DNA of 43,479 nucleotides from CALMEC01 sp031366605. Its GTDB lineage: Bacteria; Actinomycetota; Thermoleophilia; Miltoncostaeales; Miltoncostaeaceae. The DNA is taken from positions 1-43,479 of the forward strand of contig JANLOO010000073.1 of assembly GCA_031366605.1 (NCBI GenBank), written 5' to 3'. Shown here piece by piece: positions 40,740 to 43,479 of this stretch. Position numbers and translations under genes: made by a program. Positions within the stretch are counted from its first letter, which is position 1, and every line of letters begins with the position of its first letter. The notes beneath the pieces are model-generated. The model was not told where the DNA came from. It did not search any database and worked only from the letters and a program-made list of their open reading frames with translations.

Positions 40740-41674
40740 GCACCGCCGTCGGCACCGAGTCAGTCCCCACGCCACCGCTCAAGCCGAGCAAGGCGAAGTA
40801 TTGGGTCTACGGATTCCTGGCGCTGCTGGCCGGATGGGGGATCCTCAGCTACATCCTCGCGAAGACGCCATCCGGAGATGAGGAATTCAAGCCGCAGAAC
40901 GAGTTCGCGCTCAAGGAGTGGGTACCGATTCACCTGGGCCCGATCGACATGTCGATCAACAAGGCCGTCATGTACCTGCTGCTCGCATCGGCGATCAGCA
41001 TCCTGTTCTGCGTGTTCGTCGTCCGCGGTGGCTTGAAGATGCGTCCGACCAGGGCCCAGAACGTCGTCGAGCTGGCCTACGAGTTCGCCGAAGGCCAGAT
41101 CGCCAGGGCCACGTTGCCGCCCAAGGTGTTCCAGCGCTACTTCCCATATGTGGCGACGCTGTTCATCTTCATCGCGGTCAACAACCTGATCAGCTTCATC
41201 CCGCTGCCCGGGGGTGAGCACTCGACGATCGGTGGCATCCCCGACCTCGGCCTCTACGCGGCGACTGCCAACATCAACGTCACGCTCGCGCTGACGCTCT
41301 GCACGTTCTTCATCTACAACTACGAGGGCATCAAGGCGCACGGGCCGGTCGGCTACCTCAAGACGTTCATACCGGGCGGGGACATCCACCCGCTCATGAA
41401 GGGCGTGGTGTTCGCGCTCGAGCTGATGAGCAACGTGCTCCGGCTCGTCAGCCTCTCGGTGCGTCTGTTCGCCAACCTGCTGGCGGGGCACCTGCTCATC
41501 ATCATGGCGGCCGGGTTCGCCATCCTGCTGGGAAGCTGGGTGGGCGCCGTGGCGATCCCATTCGGCCTGTTCTTCTACTTCTTCGAGTGGGTCCTGATCG
41601 CAGGGCTCCAGGCGTTCATCTTCGCGATGCTCAGCGGCATTTACATCGGTTTCGCCGTTGAGCAACCGCACTGA
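40736..41674 (+). CDS. atpB: F-type ATP synthase subunit a
   Basis: A membrane subunit of the proton channel, 312 aa, with 5-6 segments. The essential Arg243 lies in SLSVRLFANLLAGHLL. The helix pair FALELMSNVLRLVSL and the C-terminal LIAGLQAFIFAMLSGIYIGFA are typical. The N-terminus has a polar lead-in before the first membrane segment (YWVYGFLALLAGWGI). The start GTG 40736 overlaps the AtpI-like stop. Confidence 0.96.
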   Translation: MSTAVGTESVPTPPLKPSKAKYWVYGFLALLAGWGILSYILAKTPSGDEEFKPQNEFALKEWVPIHLGPIDMSINKAVMYLLLASAISILFCVFVVRGGLKMRPTRAQNVVELAYEFAEGQIARATLPPKVFQRYFPYVATLFIFIAVNNLISFIPLPGGEHSTIGGIPDLGLYAATANINVTLALTLCTFFIYNYEGIKAHGPVGYLKTFIPGGDIHPLMKGVVFALELMSNVLRLVSLSVRLFANLLAGHLLIIMAAGFAILLGSWVGAVAIPFGLFFYFFEWVLIAGLQAFIFAMLSGIYIGFAVEQPH

Positions 41675-41695
41675 CCAAACACGAAAGGCACGTAC

Positions 41696-41941
41696 GTGGC
41701 ACTTGAAGGCAACATCGTTGATGCGGCGAAGGCACTGGAGCTTGGCCTCGCCACCGGATTCGGCGCGATCGGCCCTGGCGCCGGCGTGGGGTACCTGATG
41801 GGCAAGACCGTGGAGTCGGTTGCCCGGCAGCCCGAGCTTCGCGGCGAGATCATGGGCCTCATGTTCCTGGGTCTGGCGCTGACCGAGGCCATCACCTTCT
41901 ACGCCCTGCTCATGGGCTTCGTCGCGTTCTTCCTGGTCTAA
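41696..41941 (+). CDS. atpE: F-type ATP synthase subunit c
   Basis: The c-ring subunit, 81 aa, a two-helix hairpin. Helix 1 carries the glycine-rich GFGAIGPGAGVGYL; the polar loop is ARQPELRGE. Helix 2 has the ion-binding Glu64 in LALTEAITFYALL. The residues that complete a sodium site in Na+-type rings are not all present (Ala follows the Glu), so proton coupling is expected. GTG 41696 has GAAAGG upstream. Confidence 0.96.
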   Translation: MALEGNIVDAAKALELGLATGFGAIGPGAGVGYLMGKTVESVARQPELRGEIMGLMFLGLALTEAITFYALLMGFVAFFLV

Positions 41942-41944
41942 CCG

Positions 41945-42490
41945 ATGACCGGTCTTCTGCCCAGCATCCAGTTTGGCGCCAAGGAGAACCCGCTCCTGGC
42001 AGCGAGCCCTGGGCTCATGATCTGGACGATCATCATGTTCTTTCTGACGCTCTTCATCCTCAAGAAGTACGTCTTCGGGCCGCTCGGGGCGTCCATCGAA
42101 AAGCGTCGTACCGCGATCCAACAGAGCATCGAGGAGGCGGAGTCCAGTCGCGACGAGGCCGTCAAGCTGCTCGATGATTACAAGACGCAGCTGGCTGACG
42201 CGCGCAAGGAGGCCGACGCGCTTCGCGACCGTGGGCGGCGTGACGGCGAGCGTGAGCGTACGTCGATCGTCACGGCTGCCGAGGGTCAGCGCGAGCGGAT
42301 TCTGGCGGACTCGCAGCAGCAGGTCGATGCACAAGGTCGCGCCGCGATGGCTTCGGTGCGGGACGATGTCGCAAGCATTGCCCTGGCCGCGGCCGAGAAG
42401 GTCACCCGCAAGTCACTCAACGATGACGATCACCGTCGCCTCGTCGAGGACGCGCTCAAGGAACTCGACCTTGCAAAGGTCACGTCCTAA
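41945..42490 (+). CDS. atpF: F-type ATP synthase subunit b
   Basis: The peripheral stalk subunit, 181 aa. One N-terminal membrane segment (LMIWTIIMFFLTLFILKKYVF) is followed by a long charged coiled coil (about 50-160) rich in Glu, Arg, Lys and Ala. It begins 3 bp after atpE. Its TAA stop is at 42488-42490, and the final A is also the first base of repeat A copy 2. The end of the gene may therefore have been set by that insertion, though the C-terminus looks normal in length. Confidence 0.95.
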   Translation: MTGLLPSIQFGAKENPLLAASPGLMIWTIIMFFLTLFILKKYVFGPLGASIEKRRTAIQQSIEEAESSRDEAVKLLDDYKTQLADARKEADALRDRGRRDGERERTSIVTAAEGQRERILADSQQQVDAQGRAAMASVRDDVASIALAAAEKVTRKSLNDDDHRRLVEDALKELDLAKVTS

Positions 42491-42653
42491 GTGGTCCTCC
42501 TCGTGAGTACGGGCACGTTGCCTGAGCGAAAACCGAGCCGGGCGAGGACGCAGTGTCCTGCCGCTATCGGTTGCCATAACGGTGGGACCGAGGACAACGC
42601 CTGGCGACGGTTTGCAGCCGGGATACGTGTTCGTATTTGCGAGGAGGGTCACT
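42490..42653. repeat. Repeat family A, copy 2, inside the ATP synthase operon
   Basis: This is the reverse-orientation match of 22748-22911 over all 164 bp. The ends are AGTGGTCCTCCTCG and CGAGGAGGGTCACT. TAA occurs on both sides (CTAAG at each boundary), a possible short target duplication. It fills the whole gap between the atpF stop and the atpH start. Its right end provides GGAGGG 10 bases before GTG 42659. No coding capacity is seen. Confidence 0.88.
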
Positions 42654-42658
42654 AAGCG

Positions 42659-43189
42659 GTGGGGGTTGCAACGACCTACGCCGAGGCGATCTACCAGGCC
42701 GCTGCCCACAAGGACGCGGTCGGGCAGGTCGCATCAGACCTGGACGCACTGGCTCATGCGCTCGCCGCCGACTCCGATGTCGCGCGGGTGCTCAACAACC
42801 CCAAGGTCGACAGCCGTGCCAAGAAGGCCGCGCTCGGCGCGCTCGCCGACGCGACCAACCCGTTGACGATCAACCTGCTGCAAGTTCTCGTCGATCGTGG
42901 GCGGCTCGAAGAGCTGCCGACGGTTGCGCAAGCGTTCGCCGACCGAGTCGCCTCGGCCCAAGGCCGTCTGGCGGTCGAAGTCACGAGTGCGATCCCGCTC
43001 GTCGACGATCTTCGTGCCAAGGTCATCGAGCGCATCCGCGAGCAGACCGGCAAGACCCCCGAGATCACCGAGCGCGTGGACCCCGAGATCATCGGCGGAC
43101 TCGTGCTTCGCGTCGGCGGAGTGGTGACCGACGCATCCGTGCGCGGTCGTCTCAACGGCCTGCGCCGCACCATTACCGACGCATCCTGA
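42659..43189 (+). CDS. atpH: F-type ATP synthase subunit delta
   Basis: The OSCP-like subunit that joins the peripheral stalk to F1, 176 aa. It has the N-terminal helical bundle (TTYAEAIYQAAAHKD, DLDALAHALAADSDV, TNPLTINLLQVLVDRGRLEEL) and the C-terminal RLAVEVTSAIPL...DPEIIGGLVLRVG with the family GG motif. The start GTG 42659 directly follows repeat A copy 2 and uses the repeat-derived ribosome binding site. Actinobacteria often have a b-delta fusion; here the two subunits are separate. Confidence 0.94.
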   Translation: MGVATTYAEAIYQAAAHKDAVGQVASDLDALAHALAADSDVARVLNNPKVDSRAKKAALGALADATNPLTINLLQVLVDRGRLEELPTVAQAFADRVASAQGRLAVEVTSAIPLVDDLRAKVIERIREQTGKTPEITERVDPEIIGGLVLRVGGVVTDASVRGRLNGLRRTITDAS

Positions 43190-43221
43190 ACGACACCCGA
43201 GCAAGGAACAGAGAACAGCCG

Positions 43222-43479
43222 ATGGAGCTTCGTCCCGACGAGATCACAAAGGTCCTGCGCCAGCAGATCGAGCAGTACACCGACGCAATCGACACGCAGG
43301 AGGTGGGAACCGTCCTGCAGGTCGGTGACGGCATCGCCCGCGTCCACGGTCTCGAGAACTGCGTCGCGCTCGAGATGCTGGAGCTGCCGCACGGCGTCAC
43401 CGGCCTGGCGTTGAACCTCGAAGAGGACAACGAGGGCGAGGTGCTGCAGGGCGAGGACACGCTCATCAAGGAGGGCGAC
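43222..43479 (+). CDS. atpA: F-type ATP synthase subunit alpha (5' part, cut by window end)
   Basis: The first 86 residues of the non-catalytic alpha subunit: MELRPDEITKVLRQQIEQY, then the beta-barrel domain VGTVLQVGDGIARVHGLENCVALEMLELP and the GLALNLEEDNEGEVLQGEDTLIKEGD turn. The P-loop lies beyond the window. ATG 43222 is 32 bp after atpH. The remaining genes of the operon (gamma, beta, epsilon) are expected downstream. Confidence 0.95.
   Translation, partial: MELRPDEITKVLRQQIEQYTDAIDTQEVGTVLQVGDGIARVHGLENCVALEMLELPHGVTGLALNLEEDNEGEVLQGEDTLIKEGD

Noticed and set aside
40760..42334. Long minus-strand open frame (524 codons) across atpB-atpE-atpF
   Set aside because: It is antisense to three unmistakable ATP synthase genes. 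Its His/Glu/Arg-rich content is typical of a GC-rich shadow.

Overview
The window is a high-GC (roughly two-thirds G+C by eye) bacterial chromosome segment. It most resembles a deep-branching actinobacterium, possibly of the Thermoleophilia type. The basis is the gene order rpmE - DUF1385 - prfA - prmC - threonylcarbamoyl-AMP synthase - glyA - upp - wecA-like - atpI-B-E-F-H-A, frequent GTG starts, many 4-bp ATGA/GTGA overlaps, a secreted actinobacterial-type protein family, and a subtilisin ending in Ser-Trp-Gly-Ala-Arg repeats. The lineage is inferred; no rRNA is present to settle it.

Layout. 1-2.5 kb is an accessory stretch with short hypotheticals, a broken IS3-type transposase fragment and palindromic repeats. 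2.5-7.3 kb holds leucyl aminopeptidase (minus strand) and a plus-strand metabolic block: a B12-binding mutase subunit, an enoyl-CoA hydratase and EtfB/EtfA. 7.3-10.3 kb holds a GNAT enzyme divergent from an OmpR/histidine-kinase pair. 10.3-14.7 kb is a compact translation block (L31, DUF1385 protein, RF1, an unknown protein, PrmC, TsaC/Sua5). 15-22.5 kb holds a GGDEF-EAL protein, a flavin disulfide oxidoreductase, a secreted protein, and glyA-upp-SDR. 22.5-24 kb has two mobile-like repeats followed by a WecA/TagO-like transferase. 24.4-26.8 kb has a blue-copper protein and an ArsR-rhodanese plus methyltransferase operon. 26.8-37 kb is a surface and signalling region: beta-propeller lipoprotein, nitroreductase, glycosyltransferase, response regulator, subtilisin, histidine kinase and GAF-GGDEF protein. 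37-39.9 kb holds a nitrite/sulfite reductase and a small partner protein. 40.3 kb to the end is the start of the F-type ATP synthase operon, cut inside atpA.

Main discoveries. (1) The ArsM-like methyltransferase downstream of ArsR-rhodanese has an in-frame UGA at a position where I recall Cys in relatives. The frame stays open for 60 further codons with family-like sequence, and a hairpin at bacterial SECIS distance follows the UGA, so it looks like an undescribed or rarely described selenoprotein. (2) A 164-bp element with terminal inverted repeats occurs twice in inverted orientation, about 90% identical by hand alignment. One copy lies inside the ATP synthase operon between atpF and atpH. 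Its ends carry Shine-Dalgarno sequences that serve the downstream gene in both places. (3) A histidine kinase and a GGDEF protein, neighbours downstream of the subtilisin, share the same unnamed multi-pass membrane domain. (4) upp appears to lack any ATG/GTG/TTG start that would include its conserved N-terminus.
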